Positions 30,540 to 40,691 of a stretch of 64,000 bases of DNA are shown one piece after another (the stretch's first letter is position 1; every line of letters begins with the position of its first letter). The stretch spans positions 687,174-751,173 of the forward strand of contig CAJNDS010002834.1 in the NCBI GenBank assembly GCA_905221605.1, read 5' to 3'. The stretch comes from Symbiodinium natans (lineage: Eukaryota; Sar; Dinophyceae; Suessiales; Symbiodiniaceae). The notes under the pieces are model-generated. The model had not been told where the DNA came from. It worked only from the letters and a program-made list of their open reading frames with translations, and ran no database searches. Position numbers and translations under genes: made by a program.

Positions 30540-31400
30540 CTAATAATAAGACGTAGAGAGCATGTTTAATGTAATTATAAGCGCAATGAAGATATGAATG
30601 TAGCGCATGATTTACATTATAATTGCGAACGAAGTGTGGAGAGAATAATGTGAAGAAGTGCGTAATGTAGTGAATGAAAAGGACGAAAGCACGGCACAAA
30701 GAACATTAGGAACGAAACCAGTACAAGAAAAGAAGATAAGAAAAAGAAGTAAAATACCAAGAATTAGATGAAAGAAATGTAATGCTGCAAGAAAAAGAAA
30801 AGACAACTATGAAGTGAATCATTAAATGAATATGCGAGAATACGAAATTTTTTTTAATCTGCAAACTAATAAAAAGAGAAGATAAATAGAATGACCACAA
30901 AGTGAAGAAAATACTATATTGTGATGAAATTTCTAAATTAATAAAAGCATTTCCTAAAGATATAGCAGCATTAGATAAAAGAAGTGCATTAGCAAAAGTT
31001 AATTCACAAGGATCTGGAAGATAGAAATCTTCTCCAGGCCACATCCCTAAAGTTGGACAAGATAATAGATGAACAGATGTCCAAAAGAAGGATACAAATA
31101 ATGGAGCTTCAGAAACTAGAAGACCCCCAAAAAAGAAGAAAACATATTATTAATAAGACTTCACATTTTTTAGTGAATTCTCTTAATTAATCTCTAGACC
31201 AACTATGAAAACTGTAAATTAATCCAAATCAAAGATGATAAAATAAAAAATACTTCTATGAGAAGTGAATTCCAGTCCAACAATAAATATTAAATCCTGT
31301 AAATATAAATAGAATTATAATAAGAGCAAAGATTAATAACCAAGAACTATTAATAAGAAACCAAAAGAATCTGTAACTTCTAAATGTTTAGATTTCCAAA
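30540..31400 (-). pseudogene. cox3: Mitochondrial cytochrome c oxidase subunit III remnant (nuclear insertion)
   Basis: Read on the minus strand this is a nearly full-length but broken cox3, the multi-pass subunit III of mitochondrial complex IV. It gives roughly 285 codons against about 260-290 for the family. Visible in order are a first membrane segment (FWFLINSSWLLIFALIIILF, about 31,310-31,370), an RD-x-LRE stretch near 31,190, SEAPLFVSFFW, WPGEDFYLPDPCELTFANA, a membrane helix with FINLEISSQY, LHFFHLILGILLLF, and a hydrophobic tail. Breaks: in-frame TAG at 31,256-31,258, TGA at 31,229-31,231, TAA at 31,187-31,189; a frame change at the C5/A6 run near 31,124-31,134; another around 30,806-30,825; and TAA at 30,612-30,614. 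Dinoflagellate mitochondrial transcripts undergo substitutional editing that could change some stops, but not the frame changes. The lack of the usual paired histidines of helix 4 suits a divergent alveolate. It is AT-rich, unlike its surroundings, and probably not functional. Confidence 0.82.
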
Positions 31401-31605
31401 ATACCAAATAATACGTACAAAAGGGCCTCATAAAATATTACGATTTTTCTAGCCCTTGCAATTTACTATTAAATTCGGGGCTTCGTTCATATAATTATCC
31501 GGCCTTCATGCTTCATTTCCTTCATATGGCCTTATAATTATATTCACTGTGTTCACGGGCTTACAATATACTTCTTATGGCCCATGCATACAATACTAAT
31601 TCGTT
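31401..31605. other. Right flank of the mitochondrial-like block
   Basis: AT-rich, non-coding, with repeated CTTCAT/TATGGCC words and no telomeric units. It is probably organellar intergenic DNA attached to the cox3 remnant. Confidence 0.45.
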
Positions 31606-31606
31606 T

Positions 31607-31658
31607 GGGTTTAGGGTTTAGGCTTTAGGGTTCAGGGTTCAGGGTTTAGGGTTTAGGG
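31607..31658 (+). repeat. TTTAGGG array inside the insertion block
   Basis: About seven units, some mutated, lying between the mitochondrial-like DNA and the right 43-bp repeat. Telomeric repeat gain therefore happened at or after the insertion. Confidence 0.9.
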
Positions 31659-31759
31659 CTGTAGTTGAGTGAGTACACTTTACACTTATGGGGATACTAT
31701 AATCGCCTATAGAAATGAAAGTGTACACTTTTTGGGGCTTATGAACTCAGCAACTAAGA

Positions 31760-31802
31760 CCAAGGGCACCAGACTACGAGGAATAGCAGCAAAGCGTTTG
31801 GA
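31760..31802 (+). repeat. Right copy of 43-bp direct repeat flanking cox3 insertion
   Basis: Same orientation as 30,211-30,253, three differences seen. A small hairpin-prone segment with two GTACACTTT words (31,674-31,720) lies just inside it. Confidence 0.85.
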
Positions 31803-31814
31803 AATTGGGTTCTG

Positions 31815-31930
31815 TGTTTAGGGTTTAGCGTGTAGGGTTCAGGGTTTAGGGGTAAGGGGTTTGGGTTTAGGGTTTAGGGGTAAGGGGGTAGGGTTTCGGG
31901 TTTAGGGTTTAGGAGTTGGGGGTTGGGGTT
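31815..31930 (+). repeat. Degenerate TTTAGGG array
   Basis: Irregular units with GTAAGGG and TTTCGGG variants. Confidence 0.85.
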
Positions 31931-32400
31931 GGATTGGCTTCAGAACTAGCCAGCATCAGTTCCCTGCACCCTGAAACTGCAACCCTTATCTGAGAGCATG
32001 TCTACTGAGCAACCGAGTCAAGCATCCCTAGGGCTTAGGGGTTTGCTTAAGGTTGGGCAGATAACGTCAGGTCCTTCCAAGGCCCCCAAAACCCTGAGCT
32101 TGAGCTCTAAACCCTCCAACGTGCTAGGATCGTAGGTAGGATAAGGGGGACCCTTAAACGGGAACCCCTTCTTAACCCTCTTCTGGTTCTCTTAAACAGG
32201 GTCCTTATTCAGAGGGTCTATATCCCCAAGGGTCCCCCTAATCCTATCCCCTTTAGGAGCATATTCTCTCATGACCCTTAAGATGGTCCCGTACCTCCTT
32301 TCTAGGGCTCGGAAGTCTGGACCCTTGGGTTGTTTTTAGGGTATATGAAGGGCCCATACGAAGAGGCCATGAAACCACCGTAAGACAAGAGTAATGGTTC
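31931..32400. other. Spacer without recognised gene
   Basis: About 470 bp rich in ACCCTTA/AGGGTCC words, suggesting old foldback elements. No clear pair of ends or gene was identified. Confidence 0.35.
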
Positions 32401-32403
32401 AAA

Positions 32404-32460
32404 GCCCTAAACCCTAAACCCTAAACCCTAAACCCTAAACCCTAAACCCTAAACCCTAAA
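32404..32460 (-). repeat. CCCTAAA array
   Basis: Eight clean units. Small arrays follow at 32,553-32,593 (+) and 32,641-32,673 (-). Confidence 0.93.
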
Positions 32461-32763
32461 AGCTTCTTGGGGCAACTGTTTGTTCAGCGTGCTGCCGACA
32501 AAAGATCCGGCTGTTTACAGACCCGCAAAAGGTGCCACGACCGATCGCAGATCAGGGTTTAGGGTTTAGGGTTTAAGGTTTAGGGTTTAGGGTAAATAAG
32601 GGCCCCTCATCTAGACCCCCAAGCCAGCATGGCCCTGTGATCCCTAAACCCTAAACCCTAAACCCTAAACCCCCTCACCGAATGTTGGGTTCTTTCGGAG
32701 TTTTTTCGGCTTGTGGCTCAGGGTTTTCTGTACTTGACGCCAGAGGGATCCCTGAATTCTTGT

Positions 32764-32842
32764 GTTTAGGGTTTAGGGTTTAGGGTTTAGGGTTTAGGGT
32801 TCAGGGTTCAGGGTTTAGGGTTTAGGGTTTAGGGTTTAGGTC
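32764..32842 (+). repeat. TTTAGGG array
   Basis: About eleven units with two TTCAGGG. Degenerate units continue at 32,900-33,000. Confidence 0.93.
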
Positions 32843-33214
32843 CGACCCCCGACCCTGAACTTAGAGGGCACGGGGATTCCAAAGGTGGCATGTACGGGTT
32901 TCGGGTTAAGGGTTTAGGGTTTAGTGGTTTAGGGTTTAGGGTTTCCAGGGGGTTTGGAGTTTTAGGGTTTAGGATTCTAAGGTTGAGGGCTGAGGACTTA
33001 TCAATCCACCCCCTGCGACACGACAGGAAGGGGGACGCCTAGTCGTCGCCCTACTCACATGTCTTACCCTCAACATGACCTTGAGCCCTAAGCGATAAAC
33101 CCCAGACCCCGCCAAACATAGACGTCCACTCTACGCTCTTACGTTGCTGTAGTCTATTAGAAGAGTAAACCAGCCAAACCAGTATTAGCGTTTAGGGTAG
33201 GGCGCTTGAATCTT

Positions 33215-33710
33215 AAGCCCTAAACCCTAAACCCTAAACCCTAAACCCCAAAGCCCTTCCGACCCAGTCCCATGCGGAGCTGATCATGGTGAATCAGACC
33301 ATACCGGCTCCCTGGCGGTGAGTTTGTTGACTCCACCTCACCCAGGAGACTCCTCAAACAAGCGTTAAACTCCCAAACCCCTAAACTCCTAACCTCCCAA
33401 ACCCTGAACCCAACTCCTAACCCTGAACACTAAACTCCCAAACCCTGAACCCAACTCCTACACCCTAATCTCCCAAACCCTGAACGGGAACGACCTTGAC
33501 TCACCGGGTCTTACTAGGGACTCGGGAAGTTCGGTGAAACCGCCCGTGTTTAAGGATTTAGATCGGGTTTCGGCTTTGGGGCTCATATGGTACCCCGTAG
33601 GATTCCTTAAAGGGTTCCCTAGGGGAGGATACGCAAGGGTTTAGGGCCGTGTAGGGTTAGGGTTTAAAGTTTAGGGTTTAGGATTTAGGGTCTAGGGTTT
33701 AGGGTTACGG
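33215..33710. repeat. Sparse telomere-like remnants
   Basis: CCCTAAA units at 33,215-33,250, a CCCTGAAC/CTCCCAAA minisatellite-like stretch at 33,369-33,484, and TTTAGGG-like units at 33,640-33,710, with unrecognised DNA between. Confidence 0.75.
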
Positions 33711-34010
33711 TGCGGAAGTTCCGAATTCCCAACTGAGAACTTGCAAGATGATAGGGATCGTCCGGGACGCCACCGCAGGCAGTCTACCCGCACCTAGCTA
33801 CCGCCAACCGTGCATATAAGGCCCAAAACCCAAATTAAACCCCTAGTCCGCCAAACCCGAAACTGCCCGAAACCCTAAGCCGCCACAGATTTGACTGGGC
33901 CAGTCTGCTTCTGATGTCCAACACGACGAAACTGGCATTTGACACTGGAGCGGCGGGTCGTCGAGTGGCTGGAGAAGCTCGATCTCCACAGCTAACATAC
34001 CGGCTTGATT
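33711..34010. other. Spacer without recognised gene
   Basis: No arrays, families or convincing coding frame seen. Confidence 0.4.
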
Positions 34011-34124
34011 ACCCAGAGGGTCCATTTGCAGTACTATTATGGAATAGGGTACCCACAAAAGCATACTAAAGAGGGTTTTGGGGTACCTAATTCCATCCTA
34101 GTACTGCAAATGGACCCTCTGGGT
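34011..34124. mobile_element. Inverted-repeat element, family G
   Basis: Arms of about 44 bp: the left arm starts ACCCAGAGGGTCCATTTGCA and goes on to GGGTACCC. The right arm is its near-perfect complement, ending TGCAAATGGACCCTCTGGGT. The loop is about 25 bp. No second copy was found in the window and there is no coding sequence. It is the best-preserved foldback here. Confidence 0.8.
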
Positions 34125-34125
34125 T

Positions 34126-34690
34126 ATGAGCAGTCCTTCACTGCAGCCCTGCATGGTTTCTATGAAGGGGCATGCAAGGGCACAAGACAAGCCACGCGAC
34201 CTGTCCCCGCTCTCGTTGTGCTGTTGTTCTTGGTGTCGGCTGTTGGTTTGTCGAAACAGTTGCCAGGGGTGAACACCCCTGTGAGGATGATGGCTGCGAC
34301 TTCTGGGCTAGCTTTGAAGCCCTCAAGGACATACGATTAGATAGGGCCGACAATGTCCGAAGTTTGATTCGACAGGTTGCCGGCGTCATCGGTGTGGGCA
34401 AGCTAATGGAGCTTGGGTCGGGGGGAGGGGGGGGGGTCTTAATTTCAGTTTAAGCACACTTTGCTCCTGAAACCCCTACAGCCCCTAAAGCTCCGAAAGC
34501 TGTAAACCCGTATAGAGCCCTCGGAAACCCAAAACTACTCCACGAACCTTCTAGCTTCTGATGGTCCAGATGCACAAGGTGACGTTTCTCATTTCACACA
34601 GCTCCTACTGCTAGTGCTGGTGGTAGTGCTGCCCTAAACCATGGAAAGGCCCGAGACCCTGAACTCTCAAAGGCTTCCTAAACCCAAGTC
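34126..34690. other. Spacer with short unrecognised frames
   Basis: About 560 bp free of arrays. Frames of about 90-110 codons are open on both strands at about 34,138-34,453. None shows a recognisable domain, and they overlap the foldback at 34,011-34,124. Confidence 0.35.
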
Positions 34691-34699
34691 CTCGACCCC

Positions 34700-34897
34700 C
34701 TTGGTAGCCCAGTGGTACCCTTTTGCCTTTTTTTTGGTTCAAGGCTCCCTTCTAAAGAAACCATCCCAAAGGTTCAAGCCAAGAAAGGGTTTAGGGTTTA
34801 GGGTTTAGGGTTTAGGGTTTAGGGTTTAGGGTTTAGGGTTTAGGGTTTAGGGTTTAGGGTTTAGGGTTTAGGGTTTAGGGTTTACTGGGCCACCAAG
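34700..34897. mobile_element. Family C element containing a telomeric array (C4)
   Basis: The left end CTTGGTAGCCCAGTGGTACC and the right end TTTACTGGGCCACCAAG match family C. In the array-free copy at 58,412-58,522, AAAAAGGGGTGCCC leads on to the right end. Here AAGAAAGGG runs straight into a TTTAGGG array (34,788-34,884) that ends in TTTACTGGG. GGG/TTTA is shared at both junctions. Confidence 0.75.
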
Positions 34898-35336
34898 CCC
34901 CGCAAGTTCTCCTGGCCGGTTGCCTTCCAAAACCTCAAACCTGGGCGACAGACCGCGCGGGCTTGGGAAGGTTCTGGAGTTCAAGGTTCCCTTGTAAAGT
35001 AACCATCCCAAAGGTTCAAGCCAAGAAAGGGTTTAGGGTTTAGGGTTTAGGGTTTAGGGTTTAGGGTTTAGGGTTTAGGGTTTAGGGTTTAGGGTTTAGG
35101 GTACTGGGCCACCAAGCCCCGCAAGTTCTCCTGGCCGGTTGCCTTCCAAAACCTCAAACCTGGGCGACAGACCGCGCGGGCTTGGGAAGGTTCTGGAGTT
35201 CAAGGTTCCCTTATAAAGTAACCATCCCAAAGGTTCAAGCCAAGAAAGGGTTTAGGGTTTAGGGTTTAGGGTTTAGGGTTTAGGGTTTAGCGTTTAGGGT
35301 TTAGGGTTTAGGGTTTAGGGTTTAGGGTTTAGGGTA
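34738..35336 (+). repeat. Tandem triplication carrying telomeric arrays
   Basis: A unit starting TTCAAGG at 34,738 is repeated at 34,980 and, in part, at 35,199. It contains CATCCCAAAGGTTCAAGCCA, a TTTAGGG array, and a unique stretch with CCGCAAGTTCTCCTGGCCGG. Unit lengths are 242 and 219 bp. The unique parts are nearly identical, so the difference is mostly array length. Arrays occupy about 34,788-34,884, 35,030-35,103 and 35,247-35,334. Confidence 0.9.
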
Positions 35337-35458
35337 CCCCTCCAAACCCCATGCCCCCCTAAGCTACTATTTCCTTAAGAGCCCCCACAAAAGCAAATAC
35401 TCATCCCTATATTGCCTTCATCAGAAGCTTCTTGTTTTTCCACCCCCTTTATTTGTTT

Positions 35459-35482
35459 TTTTTTTTTTTGGGGGGGGGGGGG
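35459..35482. repeat. Poly-T then poly-G tract
   Basis: About eleven T followed by about thirteen G. The surrounding 35,340-35,600 holds no gene I recognise and resembles 25,690-25,800 in wording (ATCCCTATATTGCC words, then this tract). Confidence 0.9.
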
Positions 35483-35616
35483 TTCTCAAGCAATTATAGT
35501 CTATACCAGAACCCCATTGTAGCCTTATCGTTCAGAAGCATCCAGGCCCACACCCTCTAAAACAGCCAACGCCCAACACAAAATGCTTATCAGCAGCTTT
35601 CCGCCCGCCTAAACCC

Positions 35617-35690
35617 TCAACGCTAGACCCTAAACCCTAAACCCTAAACCCGAAACCCTAAACCCTAAACCCTAAACCCTAAACCCCCAA
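35617..35690 (-). repeat. CCCTAAA array
   Basis: About ten units, one CCCGAAA. Confidence 0.92.
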
Positions 35691-35782
35691 AGCCCTGTCC
35701 CAGGTTGTCTCCACGATGAAGAATCCCCTCCAAGTGCCGAGCTGGCTGAAAGGTGGTGGTAATCTGGAGCTCGAAGCTCAGT

Positions 35783-35875
35783 TTAGGGTTTAGGGTTTAG
35801 GGTTTAGGGTTTAGGGTTTAGGGTTTAGGGTTTAGGGTTTAGGGTTTAGGGTTTAGGGTTTAGGGATGTTCCCCT
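35783..35875 (+). repeat. TTTAGGG array fused to element B3
   Basis: About thirteen clean units. The final GGG is also the first GGG of the family B terminus. Confidence 0.93.
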
Positions 35876-35957
35876 TACACTAGCAGTCCTTGATAGGGAT
35901 GCTAAGGCCCCCTTAGCATCCCCATCAAGGACTGTTCGTATAAGGGGGGAGCATCCC
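35873..35957. mobile_element. Family B element (B3)
   Basis: GGGATGTTCCCCTTACACTA and GCAGTCCTTGATAGGGAT pair with CATCAAGGACTG and TAAGGGGGGAGCATCCC. The centre has an extra small foldback, GCTAAGGCCCCCTTAGC. Its left end coincides with the end of a telomeric array. Confidence 0.78.
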
Positions 35958-35967
35958 AAGCTTTCGG

Positions 35968-36063
35968 CTTGGTACCCTTCTTCCCTTTTTTGGTTCAAGT
36001 TTGCCTTTCAAAGTAGCCAACAAAGAAAAGGTGCCCTTATTTGATAGTTTCTGTGCTACCAAG
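35968..36063. mobile_element. Family C element, degenerate (C3)
   Basis: Ends CTTGGTACCCTTCTTCCC and GTGCTACCAAG, with the internal AAAAGGTGCCCTTATTTGAT typical of the family. It lies 10 bp right of B3. The short minus frames over it are not genes. Confidence 0.65.
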
Positions 36064-36313
36064 TAGGGTCTCGTCGGGGTGTTGGGCTTAGGGTCCAAGG
36101 ATTTCGGGGCGGGGGGGAAAGCAGCGACGGGACACCTGACCACATATGGTCATGTGTTTCCCTGTTCTCCCCCATGACCCAAATTCCCCCGGTTTGATGT
36201 GGGGTAAGACAAGAAAGGAAATCAGCTTTGTTGACTTTTCGGTTTACTTCTCTGCTGCAAAGGTATGGTTTCAGCATCGGGCTACAGGTTGGGACACTGC
36301 CTAATAGTGTTAA

Positions 36314-36395
36314 TCCCTAAACCCTAAACCCTAAACCCTAAACCCTAAACCCTAAACCCTAAACCCTAAACCCTAAACCCTAAACCCTAAACCCC
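36314..36395 (-). repeat. Clean CCCTAAA array
   Basis: About eleven to twelve units. Confidence 0.95.
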
Positions 36396-36486
36396 CCCTA
36401 ATATTCAACGCCCCCCTCCCTCCCTCCTACGCCCGGCGGGTGCCATGTTACGGCCCTACCCAACGAGGCCCAGGATCCTGAAATCC

Positions 36487-36680
36487 TTTGGTTTAGGGTT
36501 TAGGGTTTAGGGTTTAGGGTTTTTAGGGTTTTTAGGGTTTTTAGTTAGGGTATTTAGGGTATTTAGGGTTTTTAGGGTTTTTAGGGTTTTTAGGTTTTCG
36601 GGTTTTCAGGGTTTTTAGGGTTTTTAGGGTTTTTTAGGTCTTTTAGGGGTTTTTTAGGGTTTTTTTGGCGTTTTTAGGGG
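36487..36680 (+). repeat. TTTAGGG array passing into TTTTTAGGG 9-mers
   Basis: Five canonical units, then a longer stretch of units with five T (TTTTTAGGG) and decayed forms. Confidence 0.9.
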
Positions 36681-36785
36681 TTCGCCAGCTGTAACTCCCG
36701 CTTCCCAGGGCTGAGAACCGCCCGGGCGGGGATGCGCCGCTTTGGTACCTGGGACTCTTTGCTTCGTGGTTCTTTAAGTCTTTTT

Positions 36786-36833
36786 ATGTTTAGGGTTTAG
36801 GGTTTAGGGTTTAGGGTTTAGGGTTTAGGGTTG
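36786..36833 (+). repeat. TTTAGGG array
   Basis: About seven units. 36,834-37,205 beyond it is unrecognised spacer. Confidence 0.92.
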
Positions 36834-37207
36834 CTCTGTGTTTCTTTACTGTAACTTTAGATCCTGAGCCTTTTTGGGTTTATTGGGTTTTCTTAAGAAG
36901 GCAGCTAAAAAGTTAATTTATAGCTACCCTCCTAAGTTCAGCCAAGTTTGTGTCGAGCAGGGGACATGGTCCCAGGGATGCTTGGGGCTCTATTTTCACT
37001 TTGATTTTTGAATCTTACTGTTTTAGGTACTATAGTTCCGAAAGCAGCTACATGATCCTGGGGGTTGAGGGTTTCGGGTTTCCGGTTTCGGGTTTGCGGA
37101 TTCTGTTTCATTTTTGGGCACCAAAGTTCCCAAGGTTCCAGCAAAAAATTGGCATTTTTTGCGAGGAGTCCAAGTTCAGTATAGTGATTTGGGGGCTTTA
37201 GAGTTTA

Positions 37208-37435
37208 GGCTTTAGGGTTTAGGGTTTCGGTTTCATGACGGTCCGAGGTCTACTGCATGCCATCCACGGAATCATCGAGTGGCGTTGAGGGGTTTAGGGT
37301 TTAGGGTTTAGGGTCTAGGGTTTAGGGTTTAGGGCTTTCCCTACTACGTATGTTCTTCACTACTGTCAGTTTGTTCAAGCCTGCCAAACCCTAAACCCCA
37401 AACCCTAAACCCTAAACCCCAAACCCTAAACCCTT
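37208..37435. repeat. Short arrays in both orientations
   Basis: TTTAGGG units at 37,208-37,230 and 37,290-37,335, CCCTAAA/CCCCAAA at 37,385-37,433. Confidence 0.88.
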
Positions 37436-37537
37436 GACCTCGAAATTCAGGAGTCTGAAGGAGGAGATCAACGACAAACCTACCATTTTCAGCAGGGGCC
37501 AGAATGAATCAAGGGTAAACCCTAGGGTCCTTCAAAG

Positions 37538-37706
37538 TGTTTAGGGTTTAGGGTTTAGGGTCTGCGCAAGCAAGGTACTCCCGATTTGTCGCAGTTGCCA
37601 TGCTCCTGGCCTGCAGTCGGTTTTTTTTTTCCGGCTTGGAGGGCCTGGTTTAGGGTTTAGGGTTTAGGGTTTAGGGCTTAGGGTTTAGGGTTTGGGGTTT
37701 AGGTTT
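37538..37706 (+). repeat. TTTAGGG arrays
   Basis: Short groups at 37,538-37,562 and 37,648-37,706, with a poly-T run between (37,620-37,630). Confidence 0.88.
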
Positions 37707-38110
37707 TTTTCTCTACGCCTGGGCGTAGGCAAACCCTAGCCCTACATCCATGCAGAAAGCCGATCAGGCGTCAGGGTGGGGGAGGGGCATCGGTTACACT
37801 GGTTACACACAGTAAGTACTTTCTGAGCGCGCAAAGTAATTTCACTGGAACTCGCCTTCCACAGCAGCTTCTATCGACAACTTCTCTGCTTATCGAAGGG
37901 GTGGACCATTGGGATAAGAGCCCTCCAAAGCGAATCCGAAACAGGAAACCTTCTTCATGTTATTTCCTGGAAATCAGGCGGGGCAGGTCTTTTGAACGAC
38001 TACCATGAAGGGCTCTCAACGCACATTCGTATATTGGTGAGGGTACAGATGATGGGTTTTGGGGATACTAGCAATACAAGCCCTAAAGCACTAATCTAAA
38101 TCCTTAACAT
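37707..38110. other. Spacer without recognised gene
   Basis: About 400 bp, mixed composition, no arrays or families identified. Confidence 0.4.
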
Positions 38111-38250
38111 GAACCCTAAACCATAGCCCTAAACCCTAGCCCTAAACCCTAGCCCTAAACCCTAAACCCTAAACCCTAAACCCTAAACCCTAAACCAAGA
38201 ACCCTAAACCCTAAACCCTGAACCCTAGCCCTAAACCCTAAACCCTCAAC
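38110..38250 (-). repeat. CCCTAGC/CCCTAAA mixed array
   Basis: About twenty units, with CCCTAGC variants spaced through it. Confidence 0.9.
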
Positions 38251-38349
38251 GTGGAGACTCAGCCAAGGCTCCTCATGTATGGCCTGCTTATCTTTTTCCA
38301 GCTGGGCACCCACTCGCACCTCTTTGAGGAAGAGGCGGAGGACTGGGCT

Positions 38350-38835
38350 TTGGGGTTTGGGGTTTAGGGTTTAGCTTTTTGGGTTTAGGGTTTAGGGTTT
38401 ATAGAAACTGTATAGGCTTTGTGTCCGGAGTGTTGTCGAGTGTTGCCGGTTTTTTTGCAGGTTTTTGTCCGGTTTTGGGTGGGGTTTGTTTTTTGCTGTT
38501 GCTTGCCAGCTTCGTTGGCTGGTTTTGGAAGGTTTGGAATTGTATAGGGTTTCTGTCAAAAGTGTTGGGGGGTGTTGGGGGGAGGGGGGGGGGGGGGATT
38601 TTGCCGGGTTTTGAGGACTGAAATCTTGCCGACTTCGTTTTGGGTGGTTTTGGAAGTTTGGGAGGTTTTGTCGGTTTTTTGTTGCGGGTTTTGTGTCCGG
38701 TGCTCTTGCCTGATTTTAAGGATGACGAGCTGCTCGTAATGAAACGCGTACAATTCGTTTTTTTCCTGGCCTTGAGGGTTTATAGGGTTTAGGGTTTGGG
38801 GTTATTTTTATAGGGTTTAGGGTTTAGGGTGTAGC
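38350..38835 (+). repeat. TTTAGGG groups around T/G-rich DNA
   Basis: Units at 38,350-38,402 and 38,778-38,832. Between them is a G- and T-rich stretch with a G run at 38,576-38,597. Open frames here are low-complexity. Confidence 0.75.
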
Positions 38836-39054
38836 GTTTTGTCGGGTTTTGGGTGTGTATCCGGGAGTGCATTTTTTTGGGGCGCTTGCATAGCTTAGTA
38901 GCCCCACCCCAGGTGATGTTCTTGAATTTGGGGCTTAGGGTATAGGACCCCGAGTCCACAGCCCTGAGCCCGTTCTCCTTGCTAGCTTGCAGTTCTCAAT
39001 ACTTAAAAGCCCGTCAACGCTATCCAGGCTCTCCCCTCTAGCCCTCTGTCCCCT

Positions 39055-39100
39055 AAACCTTAAACCCTAGCCCTAAACCCTAAACCTTAAACCCTACATG
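39055..39100 (-). repeat. CCCTAAA remnant
   Basis: About six imperfect units. From here to 39,540 the DNA is unrecognised spacer with a few TTTAGGG words. Confidence 0.8.
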
Positions 39101-39539
39101 CTGGCCAAGACCTCGGGAATCTTGGCCCTCTAGAGTCTTGAAAGGAACCCCCCGCCTGAGTCCCAATCCCCCTAGTTTCCTCGCAAGGGTTTCGGGTATA
39201 GGTTTAGGGTTTATGGTTTGGGGTTAGGGTTTATTGTTTCGGGTTAGTGAAGACTTGACGGCGACGGCGACGGCATGCCTTCTGGAGATTAGTCTTGTTT
39301 GCCTTCGCTGTCCGAAGGACGGGGAGGAGGAGGAACCAGGCCTGCTTCTGTGTGGGGGATCTAAGTTTCAGGCTTTGGATGTGTACCCGCAGTTTTAAGA
39401 GCCTCGCGGTGTCTTCTTATACAAAAATTCTAGCTATAGGGTCTAACCCTAAAAGGGTTTAGGGTTTAGGGGTTCTGCCCTGTACTTCCGGGGGATTGCA
39501 TAAAGTAATGTACATACAAGGCAAATGGAAAATTCAAAG

Positions 39540-39960
39540 TAAGACCCTACACCCTAAACCCTAAACCCTAAACCCTATAAGACAAAACGGCGCATCTCGA
39601 GTTTGATGATTTGGGTGATGGAGCAAGGGGCAATGCCAACAACCACCGACCGGACCTGAAACTGCAAAGCCCTAAGTTACTGAGTCTGTAGAGCGTGAGG
39701 ACAGCAGCTAAACCCTAAACCCTAAACCCTAAACCTCAAACCTTGAACCCACGCAAAACCTAACGACATGGAAGCCCCAATGGCCTGTGAAGGCACAAAC
39801 CCTAAAGCAAAAGTCCTGAGAGCCTTAGGGCTGTAGTGAATTCAGGGGTTAGGATTTAAAGCCCTGAACCCCGAAACCCGAAACCCGAAACCCTGAACCC
39901 TAAACCCTAAGCCCTAAACCCTAAACCCTAAACCCTAAACCCTAAACCCTAAACCCAAAG
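39540..39960 (-). repeat. Several CCCTAAA arrays
   Basis: Short groups at 39,540-39,574 and 39,708-39,740, then a longer one at 39,865-39,958 starting with CCCGAAA units. Confidence 0.9.
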
Positions 39961-40279
39961 CAGCCCGACAGGCATTCTTGGCTTCTGGGGGGGTGTGACC
40001 TGGCTGGGAATCATTACAGCTCCTCGGTCGCAGCTGGCGTTGACGGTTTTAGGGCTGGAACTCTGAGACCCCTGGGAGTTTGTAGGTTGCAAGCCCATGA
40101 GGTTTAGGGTTCAGGGCTTAGGGTTTAGGGTTTAGGGCTACGAGTGCCAAACGACCAAGGTATCTGGTAGACCCGAAGCAGTATGAGCGTCTATTGACCT
40201 TTCGCCCCGCCAGGTTTTCATCTCGATTCTGTCCCAGTGGATTGTGGACACAATCGAAGGCCCAGCGCATCAGGGAATA

Positions 40280-40340
40280 GTTTTAGGGTTTATAGGGTTT
40301 AGGGGTTGGGGTGTGGGGTTTGGGGTTTAGAGTTTGTTTC
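40280..40340 (+). repeat. Degenerate TTTAGGG units
   Basis: Loose TTTAGGG/TTTGGGG text. A similar small group lies at 40,103-40,138. Confidence 0.75.
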
Positions 40341-40473
40341 TTCGGCGGTGCGTTAGACCTCCACGCATATTGAAACCTCCTCACAGGGACAGGGGCCTTT
40401 CGGGGAGATGCTACTCAAAAGTTGGGGGCATAAACGGGATCCAAACCCCATACCATATCAGAATATTTTGAAA

Positions 40474-40513
40474 CACCCTAAACCCTAAACCCTAAACCCT
40501 AAACCCTAAACAC
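40474..40513 (-). repeat. CCCTAAA array
   Basis: Five to six units. Confidence 0.9.
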
Positions 40514-40691
40514 GACAAGCCGAAACCCTGCAGAGTAGGGCTGGTCTAGGCTCCAGCGGCCTACAATTGGTGGTCCATATGAAAGGGCTTGGTCCTTAAG
40601 GTTTCCTCAGGCCTTCATGGGGGCATGTAGGGTTTTGGGGCTTAGGGGGTTTCGGCGGCTTAGGGTATAGGGTCTAAGAGGCAAGCTTAGG

